DNA from: Ochrobactrum quorumnocens
GTDB lineage: Bacteria; Pseudomonadota; Alphaproteobacteria; Rhizobiales; Rhizobiaceae
Assembly (NCBI RefSeq): GCF_002278035.1
Contig: NZ_CP022605.1
Span: 930,001-994,000 of the forward strand
DNA length: 64,000 bases
Direction of reading: 5' to 3'
A program made the position numbers and the translations under genes. Below the pieces are notes generated by a model that was not told the origin of the DNA, searched no databases, and saw only the letters and a program-made list of their open reading frames with translations. This document shows positions 36,702-46,846 of the stretch, one piece after another. The stretch's first letter is position 1. Every line of letters starts with the position of its first letter.

Positions 36702-38048
36702 ATGATCCCTTTGCGAGCTTACATGAAAATCTGCAGTCAAGCGGCACTGTTTCTGACGAGCGGTGTCCTGCTCTCCGGATGCGTTGGTTTACCCGCAGCC
36801 GACGGTACGGAAGCGGCCATTATTGAAAAGGCGTCTGTCATGCCGTCTTTGACGCCCATCAAGGGCACGCAAATCGGTGCTGTTGCTCGCAATGGTCTGC
36901 TCATTAACCCATCTGTGCGTGAAGCCGCAAGCGTGATTTCCGCAAGTGCGGACCAGGTAAGAGTGCAACGTGCTGCACTTTTCCCGGGTCTGTCTTTAAC
37001 TGCTGGAGCTGGCGTCGGCGCTGGCGGCCTTGGCAAACCGGGCGTTGATCTAACAGGATCACAGTTGTTATTTGATGGTGGTAACTCCAAGCGCGCAGTA
37101 AAGTTGGCGGATTTTGATCTTCAGATCAACTACATAGCTTTCCAAAAAACAATAGACGACACGTTGCTGGAAATCCTTAAAACCTATGCTGACGTGCAGA
37201 TGAAGAGCGAGTTGCTTGATGTTTATAAAAGCCAACTAAAAGCACTTTCCGAGCTCGACAAACTCGTTGCAGAACGGGCCACCAACGGGGCCGTTTCATC
37301 AAGCGATCATCTGGAAACCCGCAAGCGCGTTCAATCAGCAGCATTTCTCGCCAACGATACCCAACTCGAACTCGGCGAGGCGAAGGACCGGTTGACATTG
37401 TTGACGGGCCAGCCGCAAGGAGGGCGGATTGCTCTACCTACCAAATCGTGCAAAGCGCAAGGGGAAACCGACGATCTGCGGATGATCCGGCTGTCACAGG
37501 CACGCGCGCAGGTCGCCTTGGAAAAGGCAGAGAAGGAAGTCACACCGCGCATTGCATTAAAGCCTGTTGTTGGGGGAGAGCTCGGCGTCAACAAACTGCC
37601 GGTAGGACTTAACGTCGATGTTCGGTCTGACTTTTTGCAGGGTGGCGCGCTTACAGCGAGAGCGAATGTCGCACGCAATAATCTGGCTGGCACTGAAGCC
37701 AAGCTCGCATCAGTACAACTGCAAGACAGTTTGTCAGAAAGTGCGCTCGTACGCAGTCTTGCGGCGGGTGATATAAAGTCGACGATGCTCAAAAAGCAGA
37801 TCGAATTGCTAAAAAAGACCCGGGTGCTCTATCGTGACCAGTATTTTGATATGGGAACACGCCAGCTCTCAGATCTGCTCGATAATGAAGAGGAATATTA
37901 CAGTCGGCAGGCAGAACTTGTGAAACTGCGCGCGGAAATGAGCACAACGAAGGTGCAATGCGCTATCCGCAATCGTGCGCTGCGTGAAGATCTCAAGATA
38001 AACGGTAACAGTATTTACGGTTACCCACTCTCATCAGATTTAATTTAA
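36702..38048 (+). CDS. TolC-family outer-membrane channel lipoprotein (LapE-like)
   Basis: A 448-residue outer-membrane efflux protein, the last component of the type I system. ATG 36702 has GAAG five bases upstream; ATG 36723 with GCGAG is the alternative. The signal peptide ends in a lipobox (LLSGC). The two TolC repeats show the usual patterns: VREAASVISASADQVRVQRAALFPGLSL with LTGSQLLFDGG near the N-terminus, and a coiled coil ending RVLYRDQYFDMGTRQLSDLLDNEEEYY in the second half. Only 7 bp separate it from the BamE-like gene, so the operon is adhesin, ABC, adaptor, BamE-like, channel. Confidence 0.92.
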   Translation: MIPLRAYMKICSQAALFLTSGVLLSGCVGLPAADGTEAAIIEKASVMPSLTPIKGTQIGAVARNGLLINPSVREAASVISASADQVRVQRAALFPGLSLTAGAGVGAGGLGKPGVDLTGSQLLFDGGNSKRAVKLADFDLQINYIAFQKTIDDTLLEILKTYADVQMKSELLDVYKSQLKALSELDKLVAERATNGAVSSSDHLETRKRVQSAAFLANDTQLELGEAKDRLTLLTGQPQGGRIALPTKSCKAQGETDDLRMIRLSQARAQVALEKAEKEVTPRIALKPVVGGELGVNKLPVGLNVDVRSDFLQGGALTARANVARNNLAGTEAKLASVQLQDSLSESALVRSLAAGDIKSTMLKKQIELLKKTRVLYRDQYFDMGTRQLSDLLDNEEEYYSRQAELVKLRAEMSTTKVQCAIRNRALREDLKINGNSIYGYPLSSDLI

Positions 38049-38719
38049 ACGGCAATTATCAAGACGGGAACCAGCGGGCATCAAGAATGGATCGGGCCCA
38101 AAACCCAAACTGGATCTGGCGGTTTGCAAGCCCCAGACTTGCCCTTTGTCGCGTCGATCCTTGCTTTGGGCTCAGGAGGAATAATCCTCTAGTATTTCAA
38201 TAAAGTGCGAATGCCGTTTGCTGAATTGGTCAATCCAGAAATCACTGGCCGGCACGCAAAAGAGGGCCGTCGAGCCCATCACGATCGCTTATATGCCGGT
38301 GAACACCTTCGCTGCTATCATCTCACTCTCTTATGTTTAACGGTTTCGGAAAACCGGTTACAGTCAATCGTTGGAGGCGGTGGAAAGAGACGGGATCAAC
38401 CTGCTAGCAAACCGTGGTCAAGATGTTTAGCGCTGTGTCACGCGACATTACAGAACAGATCCTGGCGGGGATCGGTAATGAAAAAATTATATAGCTTTGC
38501 GAAGATGCATAAGTTGTTTGGTTCTGGTATTGTGACGTCTTCACCCGAGGGCCGTCAAAAGTTGGCTAGTTTATCGAAGACGTCGATACATACATTCCAC
38601 GCGACAGCTAGAAATGCATAAAGATATCCCTTGGCTCTCATTACCCAATCGAATATCAATAAAATCACTGTCCCACGCAATCATATCAGTCCACGGTTTA
38701 TCCGCGCCAAAGGAGATTC
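38049..38719. other. Intergenic stretch before the sensor kinase gene
   Basis: No supported gene; the frame 38205-38621 has no start signal and an atypical composition. No strong terminator hairpin was found after the channel gene. The promoter of the kinase gene is expected here. Confidence 0.4.
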
Positions 38720-40684
38720 ATGAAGGTGTTGTTAGACGATTGTCCGCCTGAAGGGGTCGCGATAAACGGGGTACCACCGGCGCAAAATGAACTCCAACCA
38801 CAAACATCACCTAACCTGCGTCGCCTGATATTTGGAATTGTCGCGGTCTGGCTAACTGTGGTGGCCGGTCTGGGGTGGTGGATGTCGCAACGCGTAATGA
38901 AAGACGAGTTGGAAACCTTGGCTATGAGCGCTGAATATGAAGCGCGAACGACAGCACGTGTTGTTGATCGACTGTTCACAGAAATGAACAGTGTGGCTAA
39001 CATGGTGGCAAGCCAGAGCCGCGTTATTGAACTTGCTTCACGTTATCGCCAAGACCCACCCGATTTTGAGAAACTAACACGAGAAGAGCGTGCGGCTATA
39101 TTTACGAGCGATCCGTTGGTTCGCAGGGTCGGCGATTTTATGACTGAGCTATCTGATGACTTGCGTTATGCACGAATTTACATGAACAATTTGTCGCATG
39201 ATACGATTACGTCCAGCCAATGGTCGGAGTCCTTTAATATCGTGGGTCAGATATACACGGGCCGGGCCTATCTGCTCGACGCATTGCGTTACGGCAAAGG
39301 GCAGTTGTTCGGTATCGCGCGTTTGAACCAAATGCCATCCTATTTCGTGACCAGTCGTATCGATGACTTAAACGATCAGCCATTAGGTTCCGTAACGGTG
39401 CGGTTCGACGCGCCGGTTATGGCGCACTATCTGACAGGGCAGCACGTGGCGCTGATCGTAAATCGTCAGGGACGCGTGACCACCGCTTCGTCGCCACAAT
39501 ACATGCTGCGGAATGTGGCGGGACTCTTGCCGCCGGGAACTATGCGACATTCAGACAGCGACGAAAGCTCAGGTGAGCCCATGGAGGTGCGTGCAATAGG
39601 TGGTTCGGATGAAGGCGACCGATGGCTTATCGATGGTCGGCCATATCTGGTGCGCCGCCAGCCGCTGACGGACGCGCAGTATCAGTTGTTTACGCTCGCT
39701 GCGCTGGATCATCTTACACCTATGCGCCGTCAGCATTTTGTATCAGCAGGATTAACAGCGGTCTTTGGCGTGATTTTAATCCTGTTGGCGGGTCGTGTGG
39801 CCGGACAGCGCGCTGAGCGACGTGTGCGAGCAGAACAGGAGCGAATACTCGCCAACTCAAAAGCAGCCGAACGGACATTAACGATTAAGGTACGCGAAAG
39901 GACCGCGGAGCTTGCCGAAAGTAATGCCTCGCTTAAAGCGGAGGTGGAGCGTCGCCATGTACTTGAAGAGAAACTCAATCAGTCGCTTGATTCCGTTAAT
40001 GATGCTTTGGCCCAGCAACGACAATTCGTGGCCGTCGTGTCGCACGAATTTAGAGGTCCATTGGGCGTGATTTCAGCTGCCGCTGAAAATCTGTTGGCCT
40101 CTCTGGCTGACAGCTCCGATAGCATTAAGTTGCGCATTGCAAAGATTAGCCGCACAGTCAAGAGGATGTCGATGCTGATAGACAATGTGCTAGCCGGTGA
40201 TCGGCTCAATCCCGGGCCGAAACCGTTCTCAAACACAGAGGTTTTCGACCTCAATGAAGTCTTACTCGCCGTTGAAGCCGGGCTTGACGAGGACGCTGTC
40301 AGGCGCGTTGAGTTTGTTCAAGGCGATAAGGCAATAATAAAAGGTGACCGCATTCTGCTGGAAATTGTGGTACAAAACATGATCCAGAATGCTTTGAAAT
40401 ATTCTCCTGTCACAGAACCTGTGAACGTACAATTGTCAACCGATCATAGCGTAGCACTTGTCAGCGTGATCGACCGGGGCAATGGTGTGGCGACTGAAGA
40501 CCGTGAACTGATATTCATGAAGTACTATCGCGTTGCCGGTCAGGGCGTAAGTGGATCTGGTCTGGGGCTTTACATCTCGCGGGAAATTGCCCGGCAGAAC
40601 GGCGGCGATCTCACTTTGGTGGCTAGCAAAGCCAATGGGGCGACTTTCTGCCTTTCGCTGCCCATTGAAGCGACAGATTTGTGA
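38720..40684 (+). CDS. Sensor histidine kinase (DctB-like architecture)
   Basis: A 654-residue membrane kinase with GGAG upstream of ATG. A ~34-residue cytoplasmic tail and a first transmembrane helix (~35-55) lead to a large periplasmic sensor region (~56-335) of Cache type. A second transmembrane helix (~345-362) and a coiled coil (~370-430) follow. The HisKA domain carries the phospho-accepting His442 in VVSHEFRGPLG; the ATPase domain has N-box MIQNALKYS, G1 DRGNGV and G2 GSGLGLYI. No receiver or HPt part is present, and no response regulator gene is adjacent. The two OmpR-type regulators in this window, one on each side, are the obvious candidates as partners (inference). The signal sensed is unknown. 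Confidence 0.93.
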   Translation: MKVLLDDCPPEGVAINGVPPAQNELQPQTSPNLRRLIFGIVAVWLTVVAGLGWWMSQRVMKDELETLAMSAEYEARTTARVVDRLFTEMNSVANMVASQSRVIELASRYRQDPPDFEKLTREERAAIFTSDPLVRRVGDFMTELSDDLRYARIYMNNLSHDTITSSQWSESFNIVGQIYTGRAYLLDALRYGKGQLFGIARLNQMPSYFVTSRIDDLNDQPLGSVTVRFDAPVMAHYLTGQHVALIVNRQGRVTTASSPQYMLRNVAGLLPPGTMRHSDSDESSGEPMEVRAIGGSDEGDRWLIDGRPYLVRRQPLTDAQYQLFTLAALDHLTPMRRQHFVSAGLTAVFGVILILLAGRVAGQRAERRVRAEQERILANSKAAERTLTIKVRERTAELAESNASLKAEVERRHVLEEKLNQSLDSVNDALAQQRQFVAVVSHEFRGPLGVISAAAENLLASLADSSDSIKLRIAKISRTVKRMSMLIDNVLAGDRLNPGPKPFSNTEVFDLNEVLLAVEAGLDEDAVRRVEFVQGDKAIIKGDRILLEIVVQNMIQNALKYSPVTEPVNVQLSTDHSVALVSVIDRGNGVATEDRELIFMKYYRVAGQGVSGSGLGLYISREIARQNGGDLTLVASKANGATFCLSLPIEATDL

Positions 40685-40902
40685 CAAGCACAATGATGAT
40701 AAACTGGAAAAACTATTTGTTGGTTGTCTGGGGCGGTATGGCGTGGATTTCCCCCGGACTCGATGGTCTGCACGTGGCTCGGGCGAAATCGACTTTTGGC
40801 GTCCGGGCGCCGATCAGCGACACGAGCAGTCGTCGTAACTTTGTAATTTGCGATGAACGTGTTGTTGATATAAAGATATCCTCGAGCTTTTCGCCAAGCT
40901 AA
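40681..40902 (+). CDS. Possible small exported protein coupled to the kinase
   Basis: A 73-codon frame whose GTG start overlaps the kinase stop (GTGA), the arrangement of translationally coupled genes. The N-terminus has a hydrophobic segment after a lysine (NWKNYLLVVWGGMAWISPGL), which could be a signal peptide or a single membrane helix, followed by a short polar tail with one cysteine. No family is recognised and no ribosome-binding site is obvious, so it may be chance. Confidence 0.3.
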   Translation: MTSTMMINWKNYLLVVWGGMAWISPGLDGLHVARAKSTFGVRAPISDTSSRRNFVICDERVVDIKISSSFSPS

Positions 40903-41600
40903 GCGCGCCTGCACTTCGGCGGCAGGTTATCAAGCCAGTATCAATTCAGCAGCAAGTCGATCTGGTTTTGCGAGATACAGCAGATAGGTGCTATCGATCA
41001 ATCTGGACCCGTTGTGATCGGACTGCGCAGATTTCATTTACCGGCATTTCTTCCCGTCCGTCAGTTCTTAACAGTGTGTGACTTGGACGCCTACCTTCAT
41101 TGTAGCTGGTAATGTTTCCAGATTTTAGATCAAGAGCACATGACATTTACAGAATGAGGCAAACAAACCGCTATCTAAAGGGCAGAGAAAAACCATCTAG
41201 CCGCTGCTCTCTACCATAGTCTTCTTGAAACGATGATTGAAGACGACAGGAAGTGACAGAAAGTGACATTTAGTGCAGTTGCGACAGCCAAACGTGCCGC
41301 TAAGCATATAGAAACGGGATTGCTTCATTTGGGCGAAGAAGGCATCGCGCAGTGGAACATTCGAAGTGAATTTCGTTGTCCACTTTGCGGACATTGTTGC
41401 TTTATTTATTCATTTGGTTGAGCATTTCCCCACAGTACGTTTACTTCGTGCAACGATATACATCGCGGAAGTCGCGCAATGCGTCTTAGCTTGAATGGAT
41501 ACGTAGAAGTTTAAAGGTGGAAGGGGACATCTTGAGATCTAATCAAAATAAATCCGAAAGTTGCAAAAACTTAGCGCCGGTGTGCCATCATGGAGGTCAC
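40903..41600. other. Upstream region of the first autotransporter
   Basis: No gene is supported on either strand. It carries the 10-bp phased AGTG array at 41252-41275. In-frame alternative starts for the autotransporter lie at 41517 (GTG) and 41532 (TTG). Confidence 0.45.
41252..41275 (+). promoter_or_regulatory. Phased AGTG repeats upstream of autotransporter 1
   Basis: AGTG cores at 41252, 41262 and 41272 are exactly 10 bp apart. The first two sit in the same longer context (GAAGTGACAG and AAAGTGACAT). This is the cleanest of the three arrays in the window and matches an OmpR-type tandem-site layout. It lies about 325 bp before the preferred start codon (about 255 bp before the TTG alternative), so the promoter is probably also in this intergenic region. 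Confidence 0.6.
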
Positions 41601-44600
41601 ATGACCAAGTGGCGAGGCAGGGTTGCATCTGTTGCAGGTCTTTACGGTTCGGTTGCAATTATCACGGCGGCTGCGTCTGTCTCCACGGTGCTGGCTCCGT
41701 CTTGGACCGGAATCGCCGATAGGGCGTGGGCTGCATGCACGGTGCAGCCAGACAGCAGTTACCTTTGCTCTGGTGCTTCTGCCGGAGAGGTAATCACCAA
41801 CTCGACTCCCCTTACAATTATCGCAGACAGTACATTCATTGCTGACAATCCCGCAGGTGAGGGCATCTATATAAGCTCTACAAACGGCGGGATCGGTTTT
41901 ACACAGCAAAGTGGGAGCAAGATTACCGGCGCATCAACAGGTGTTTTTGTTGATGCGGATATCCCCGGTTCAGTGGATTTGGAAATTTCTGGTGATGTCA
42001 GCGGTAATGGAGACGCCGCAATTTGGGCTATAAACCGCACCACAGCCACAGATGTCTCGGTCACTCAGAAAGCGGGAAGCACCATAACTGGTTACACCCA
42101 TGGTATTCGCGTTGACAACTATGGTACGGGTTCATCGAACGTTACAACATCGGGTACGATTGTTCAAACGCAGACTGGCGCAGGCAATTTCGATACCTAT
42201 GGTGTCTATGCCTACAATGCGTCGTCCGCGACAGATATCACCCTCATCCAGACGGCAGGATCGATTTCCGCCAACTGGTTTGGAATGTATGGTAACAACC
42301 GCGGGACGGGCTCGACAAAGATTGTCAGTTTGGGCGATGTCACGGCAGTTGAGCGTGCTGGACTGTATGCCTATAACACAAGCACTGCGAAGAATATAGT
42401 CATCGAGAAAACTGCCGGTATGGCCAAAGGTGGAACATACGGCATTTTTGCAGACAACGATGGAACCGGTTCAACAACGGTTGCAGTCGCCGGAACTGTG
42501 ACCGCTTCTGGCACCTATGGCGTCTTTTCCCGCAATGGCAGCAGAGCCACTGATCTGACCGTGAATCAGACGGGCGGTACGATCACGGGTCCATCCTACG
42601 GGATTTATGCTTTAAATCGCGGAACTGGAGCGACGACCGTAACCGTCGCGGGCAATGTAACTGGCACGAATGGTTATGGTATCGCAGCTTATGGCGAGGC
42701 AAGCACAACCGATGTTACAGTACAACAGACCTTGGGTTCTATTGAAGGCAAAACTGGTGTTCTGCTTTCTAACTACGGCTCAGGTGCGTCATTGGTTAGC
42801 GTCGCTGATAAAGTCAGGGGTGGCGCTGGCGCCGGCATCCAGACATTGGCTGCCAACGGTGCGACCATCAATATTGCTCAGACAGCAACGCTTTCAGCAA
42901 CGTCCGGTATCGCCATCCGCGACGGTGGTGTCGCGGGTAATCCGATAGCATCGGACACGGTTGGAGGTAATGTCATCGTTAACAGCGCCGGTCTTGTCAC
43001 GGGCGATGCAATTCTTGGTCTTGGCGATGATACATTCAATCTGGCTGGCGGTACCTATACCGGTAACATATACGGCGACGACCGGGACGAACCTCAGAGC
43101 AGTGATGGAATTGCAAACCATGAGGGTAACGATACGTTCAACTGGACGGGCGGCAACTTGGTCGGCGGCTTCTACGGTCAGGACGGTTCCGACACCGCAA
43201 CGGTGAGCGCATCGTCCTATGATGGTTCGCAGGTGCTTGACGGCGGCGATGACACCTCTGTTGTCGATGGTATGATCGATACACTTACGCTCAAGGGTGT
43301 AACGGCGACCGCGAATGGTGGCAAGATTACCAATTGGGAAATCGTTACTTTGGACCAATCCAATCTGTCGATTGACGACGGTGCATGGCATGTCGGCGAG
43401 CCAAATGAGGGGACAACTGGCGTTAATCTCACGAACGGATCGACGCTCGATGGTATGGCATCGCTCGACTTCGACGGCAATATGACGATCGATTCAACAT
43501 CGATGTTTATCGGAACTGGTGATGGTAGTGGCGTTTATTCATTCAGCGGCGACGTCACCAATGCCGGAACGATCACCACTGTTGATGATGCCGTTGGCGA
43601 CGTTGTGATCATCGGTGGAAATTATACAGGCAACGGTGGACAGATGCTGTTCGACGTTGTTCTTGGCGACGACAGTTCTAAAACTGATATGGTTGTCATT
43701 AATGGCGATACCTCTGGTACGACAAATGTCGGCGTCAACAATGTCGGCGGAACGGGCGCACAGACCAATGAAGGCATCAGGATCGTTGAGGTCAACGGTG
43801 CTTCCAACGGTTCGTTCTCGCTTCTTGGCGATTACTCGGTTGGCGGCAAGCAGGCCGTCGTTGCAGGCGCTTACGCTTATCAGCTTTATAAAGGCGGTAC
43901 GTCTACACCGACTGATGGCAACTGGTATCTGCGGTCACAACTTAAGCCGACTGATCCTGAAACGCCGCTTTATCAAGCCGGTGTTCCGACCTACGAAGCT
44001 TATCCGCAGGCATTGCTTGGCCTCAACGGCGTACCGACCCTGCAGCAGCGTGTTGGCAATCGCTTCTGGGCGGGTAATGGCAACAAGGTTATCGCACAGG
44101 GCGCTGATCCAGTCGGCTCACCATATGCTGCACCCGAAGAAGCCGGTGTTGCGATTGAAGGCAATGGCGTCTGGGGGCGCATCGAAGGTGCACATAACAG
44201 CATCGAACCGCGTTTTTCGACGTCAGGCACCGATTACGACCAGAATGTCTTCAAGCTTCAGGCCGGTATTGATGGTTTATTGAGTGAAACGGAAAGCGGC
44301 AAACTCATTGGCGGGATCACTGTCCATTATACCCATGGCAAAACCGACACCAGTTCTGTTTACGGAGATGGTGAGATTAGCACCCATGGTTATGGCTTGG
44401 GCGGTACGCTCACTTGGTATGGCGAGAATGGCTTCTACCTCGACGGTCAGGGTCAGGTGACGTGGTATAAGAGCGATCTCGACTCCGTTCTTGCCAATGC
44501 CAATCTTGCTGACGGCAACAAGGGGTTCGGCTATACGCTGTCTCTTGAAGGCGGCAAGCGCTTTGCCATCGATCCGGCATGGTCAGTCACGCCACAGGCA

Positions 44601-44999
44601 CAGCTGGTTTATTCCAATGTCGATTTTGATGCATTCACCGATCCATTCGGTGCGCGTGTCAGTCTTGACCGCGGTGAAAGCCTCCAAGGTCGTCTTGGTC
44701 TAACGCTCGATCATGAAAACTCGTGGCAGAACGACAATGGCTTGCTCAACCGCACGCACGTCTACGGCATCGCCAATCTCTATTACGAATTCCTCGAAGG
44801 GACGAAGGTCGATGTTGATGGCGTGAGCTTTGCCAGCCGCAAGGACCGCGTATGGGGTGGCTTGGGCGTCGGTGGAACTTACAACTGGGATAATGATAAG
44901 TATTCGATCTATGGCGAAGGTCTTATCAATACCAGTCTTAACAACTTCGGCAACAGTTATTCCGTGAAAGGGACAGTTGGCTTTCGCATGAAGTGGTAA
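41601..44999 (+). CDS. Autotransporter adhesin 1 (type V secretion)
   Basis: A protein of 1,132 residues from ATG 41601, which follows GGAGGT; an upstream TTG at 41532 after GGAAGGGG would add 23 residues. A long signal peptide (MTKWRGRVASVAGLYGS... to RAWAAC) precedes a passenger of ~750 residues built from repeats of about 45 residues. These have a GIYALNRGTG and TVTVAGNVTG pattern, typical of a right-handed beta-helix. A pertactin-like junction (NVGGTGAQTNEGIRIVEV) follows. The last ~285 residues form the beta-barrel translocator, ending in Phe-Arg-Met-Lys-Trp, with an aromatic last residue as needed for barrel insertion. The barrel and linker are about 87% identical to those of autotransporter 2. 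It is a surface adhesin candidate; target unknown. A strong terminator follows. Confidence 0.9.
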   Translation: MTKWRGRVASVAGLYGSVAIITAAASVSTVLAPSWTGIADRAWAACTVQPDSSYLCSGASAGEVITNSTPLTIIADSTFIADNPAGEGIYISSTNGGIGFTQQSGSKITGASTGVFVDADIPGSVDLEISGDVSGNGDAAIWAINRTTATDVSVTQKAGSTITGYTHGIRVDNYGTGSSNVTTSGTIVQTQTGAGNFDTYGVYAYNASSATDITLIQTAGSISANWFGMYGNNRGTGSTKIVSLGDVTAVERAGLYAYNTSTAKNIVIEKTAGMAKGGTYGIFADNDGTGSTTVAVAGTVTASGTYGVFSRNGSRATDLTVNQTGGTITGPSYGIYALNRGTGATTVTVAGNVTGTNGYGIAAYGEASTTDVTVQQTLGSIEGKTGVLLSNYGSGASLVSVADKVRGGAGAGIQTLAANGATINIAQTATLSATSGIAIRDGGVAGNPIASDTVGGNVIVNSAGLVTGDAILGLGDDTFNLAGGTYTGNIYGDDRDEPQSSDGIANHEGNDTFNWTGGNLVGGFYGQDGSDTATVSASSYDGSQVLDGGDDTSVVDGMIDTLTLKGVTATANGGKITNWEIVTLDQSNLSIDDGAWHVGEPNEGTTGVNLTNGSTLDGMASLDFDGNMTIDSTSMFIGTGDGSGVYSFSGDVTNAGTITTVDDAVGDVVIIGGNYTGNGGQMLFDVVLGDDSSKTDMVVINGDTSGTTNVGVNNVGGTGAQTNEGIRIVEVNGASNGSFSLLGDYSVGGKQAVVAGAYAYQLYKGGTSTPTDGNWYLRSQLKPTDPETPLYQAGVPTYEAYPQALLGLNGVPTLQQRVGNRFWAGNGNKVIAQGADPVGSPYAAPEEAGVAIEGNGVWGRIEGAHNSIEPRFSTSGTDYDQNVFKLQAGIDGLLSETESGKLIGGITVHYTHGKTDTSSVYGDGEISTHGYGLGGTLTWYGENGFYLDGQGQVTWYKSDLDSVLANANLADGNKGFGYTLSLEGGKRFAIDPAWSVTPQAQLVYSNVDFDAFTDPFGARVSLDRGESLQGRLGLTLDHENSWQNDNGLLNRTHVYGIANLYYEFLEGTKVDVDGVSFASRKDRVWGGLGVGGTYNWDNDKYSIYGEGLINTSLNNFGNSYSVKGTVGFRMKW
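43965..44999 (+). repeat. Direct repeat arm 1: shared autotransporter barrel module
   Basis: This 1,035-bp block aligns with 49859-50893 over its whole length without any insertion or deletion. By my count about 46 of 344 amino acids differ. Several stretches of 40 or more bases are identical. The similarity falls off gradually upstream, in the last part of the passenger. The two arms are in the same orientation, 5.9 kb apart. Confidence 0.88.
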
Positions 45000-45057
45000 C
45001 ATAATCACAGAGGGCTGATGTTGGTGCCCGGACTCAAACAACGTCAGCAATCGTGAC

Positions 45058-45106
45058 AGACCGCTATCAGTCCGCCCCCCTATTAACTGATAGCGGTCTC
45101 CTTTTT
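45058..45106 (+). terminator. Rho-independent terminator of autotransporter 1
   Basis: A perfect 14-bp stem (AGACCGCTATCAGT / ACTGATAGCGGTCT) with a 14-base C-rich loop is followed by CCTTTTT. It lies 59 bp after the stop codon. This is the clearest intrinsic terminator in the window. Confidence 0.9.
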
Positions 45107-46156
45107 ACAAAATCAGCAATGCCCTAAAATCCTCTGACGCGCATAGCAGCGGAGCTTCAACGAAGCCATTTGTGTTAAATTCCGGATAACGGAAAGTGCG
45201 CTGAACTCCGGATCCTCCGATGCGGAAATTGTAACTCTTCCATCCGTTGAACGGTTCAAGCGAGGGCAACGAGTTATGCCTGTGGCTGCGTCGGTGAGTT
45301 GAAACTGGAAACAATTGCGCATCGGCAGAGCGCACGGACGCGAACCTTCATAATGCTTCTGATGATCGGAACATCACATTGCGTGATTAGCTCCCGTTTT
45401 TGAAATGGTAAGCGGTCATTATTAGCTTTTATTATTTGCCCTTTGTGCCGCCAGGGATAGGGACCGTGTACCGCGTTCACTTCTGCAACACGATAGAAGC
45501 AGGTTCGTTACCAATTTTCCGTTATTTAATAAAGCCATAGTGTCCCACTATCGCCATAATGAAACTCTTGGCTATCACACCGCTTTTTCCACATTATTTT
45601 GAAAACTGTGCCAGATCATTTACTGCGCGCTTAAGTCAAATCCTGCTTCAAACACAAATTAGCACGACGTCGTCTGATGCCGGACATTGTTGGTGCGAGG
45701 CTGTCGTCGGCATATATGGCGCGAGATCTGAGGTCAAACCTTTGAATCCAACGATATCAGCCTGATAGGGAGTGTCCTGCCCGTGCTCTGATAGCATTTC
45801 CTCAGTTTAGGCAATGTTGAAGTTTGAAACTGATAATTCGGGTGCCCATACAGAGATTGTCCAAGTCCAAGCATTGGTAACCGCGAAGCGAATTAACCTG
45901 ATAACCCTAATGGTGTCCCAATTTCACTTTTTCGTACCCTGAAATCGAAAGCATGAGACCCCAGGAGTTATCAAAGTGCGGAAGCTTGATCTCCAGCTCC
46001 CGTCGAAGTCGCTTTCTGCAAGTGGTTGCTTTCTATCGCTGCACGACGCTCGTGCGCAACTTGTTTTCACTCGTAGTGACTGCTGAGCTCAGCAACGCAC
46101 TATGAGCTGACATCTTAATGGATTCTTCAAACTGCGTATCGCGACCAGCGATAACA

Positions 46157-46186
46157 AATGACCGTAAGTGTAAGAAAGTGAAAGTG
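46157..46186 (+). promoter_or_regulatory. Phased AGTG repeats upstream of autotransporter 2
   Basis: AATG at 46157, AGTG at 46167 and AGTG at 46177 are 10 bp apart, and a further AGTG follows at 46183. The contexts CGTAAGTGTA and AGAAAGTGAA repeat those of the other two arrays. The array lies about 660 bp before the start of autotransporter 2, farther than the other two, so an unseen promoter or a long leader must lie between. Confidence 0.55.
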
Positions 46187-46846
46187 CAAATACTTCTCTA
46201 AAACACTAAATAATAGCTCAGATAATGACTCGGGGTTCGTGCTGTTCATTTGATAATTTTTGAGCGCAGCAGGGTACTCAAGCGTATTGAAGGGGGAGCA
46301 GGTTCGTTGCAAGTCGAGCGCAAATTTCATGAAACATCCTCTAAAATGTGGCCCTACAGAGGCAGTACAGGCGCTTCATCTGCGAGAGCGATTAGAGGGC
46401 ATTTGCTTTGTACTAGGGCGCCGCAAGGAGTCGCTGTATGTTCCCGGAAGTCTCAATTTCCGACAATAGGTCAATTTTTCGACCGCTGCAGGTCTGCTAA
46501 GCTTACGGCGCCGTCAGTTTGGTCGGTTTCGCCCCGCTCGCTTCTCTTTGATGTTCCGTCGTCATCGAGCGGCTTGAAGCCATCTCCGGTGACGACCGCC
46601 TCTGTGGTCGTTTCATTTGCGAGCCGTTCTCCTCAGCGAACCGACTGCAAACGCCAGTTCGCATTACTTCGATATTACAGCGGCGCGTACGGCTTGAAGC
46701 CTCTCGCGGGCCGCCAGTGTCTGGCGGAGCAGTGATTTGACAATTGCTAAGCGAGAGCACCATCGCGGCGGCCACTCAGACGCCGTGCTTCAATTTCTCA
46801 AACGAGATTCATTCGCACTCATTAACTCGATCAAACAGGATCTTCC

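Larger units (their letters stand above)
45000..46846. other. 1.8-kb region between the two autotransporter genes
   Basis: Apart from the terminator of autotransporter 1 and the phased AGTG array at 46157-46186, nothing is recognised. Frames such as 45559-45765 and 46250-46735 have no start signals or family resemblance; the latter looks like decayed coding sequence. The size suggests a degraded gene or a long regulatory region. Confidence 0.4.

Noticed and set aside
38205..38621. 138-codon frame upstream of the sensor kinase
   Set aside because: No ribosome-binding site, no family resemblance, unusual amino-acid composition.
46250..46735. 161-codon frame between the autotransporters
   Set aside because: No start signal and Ser/Arg-rich product; more likely decayed sequence.
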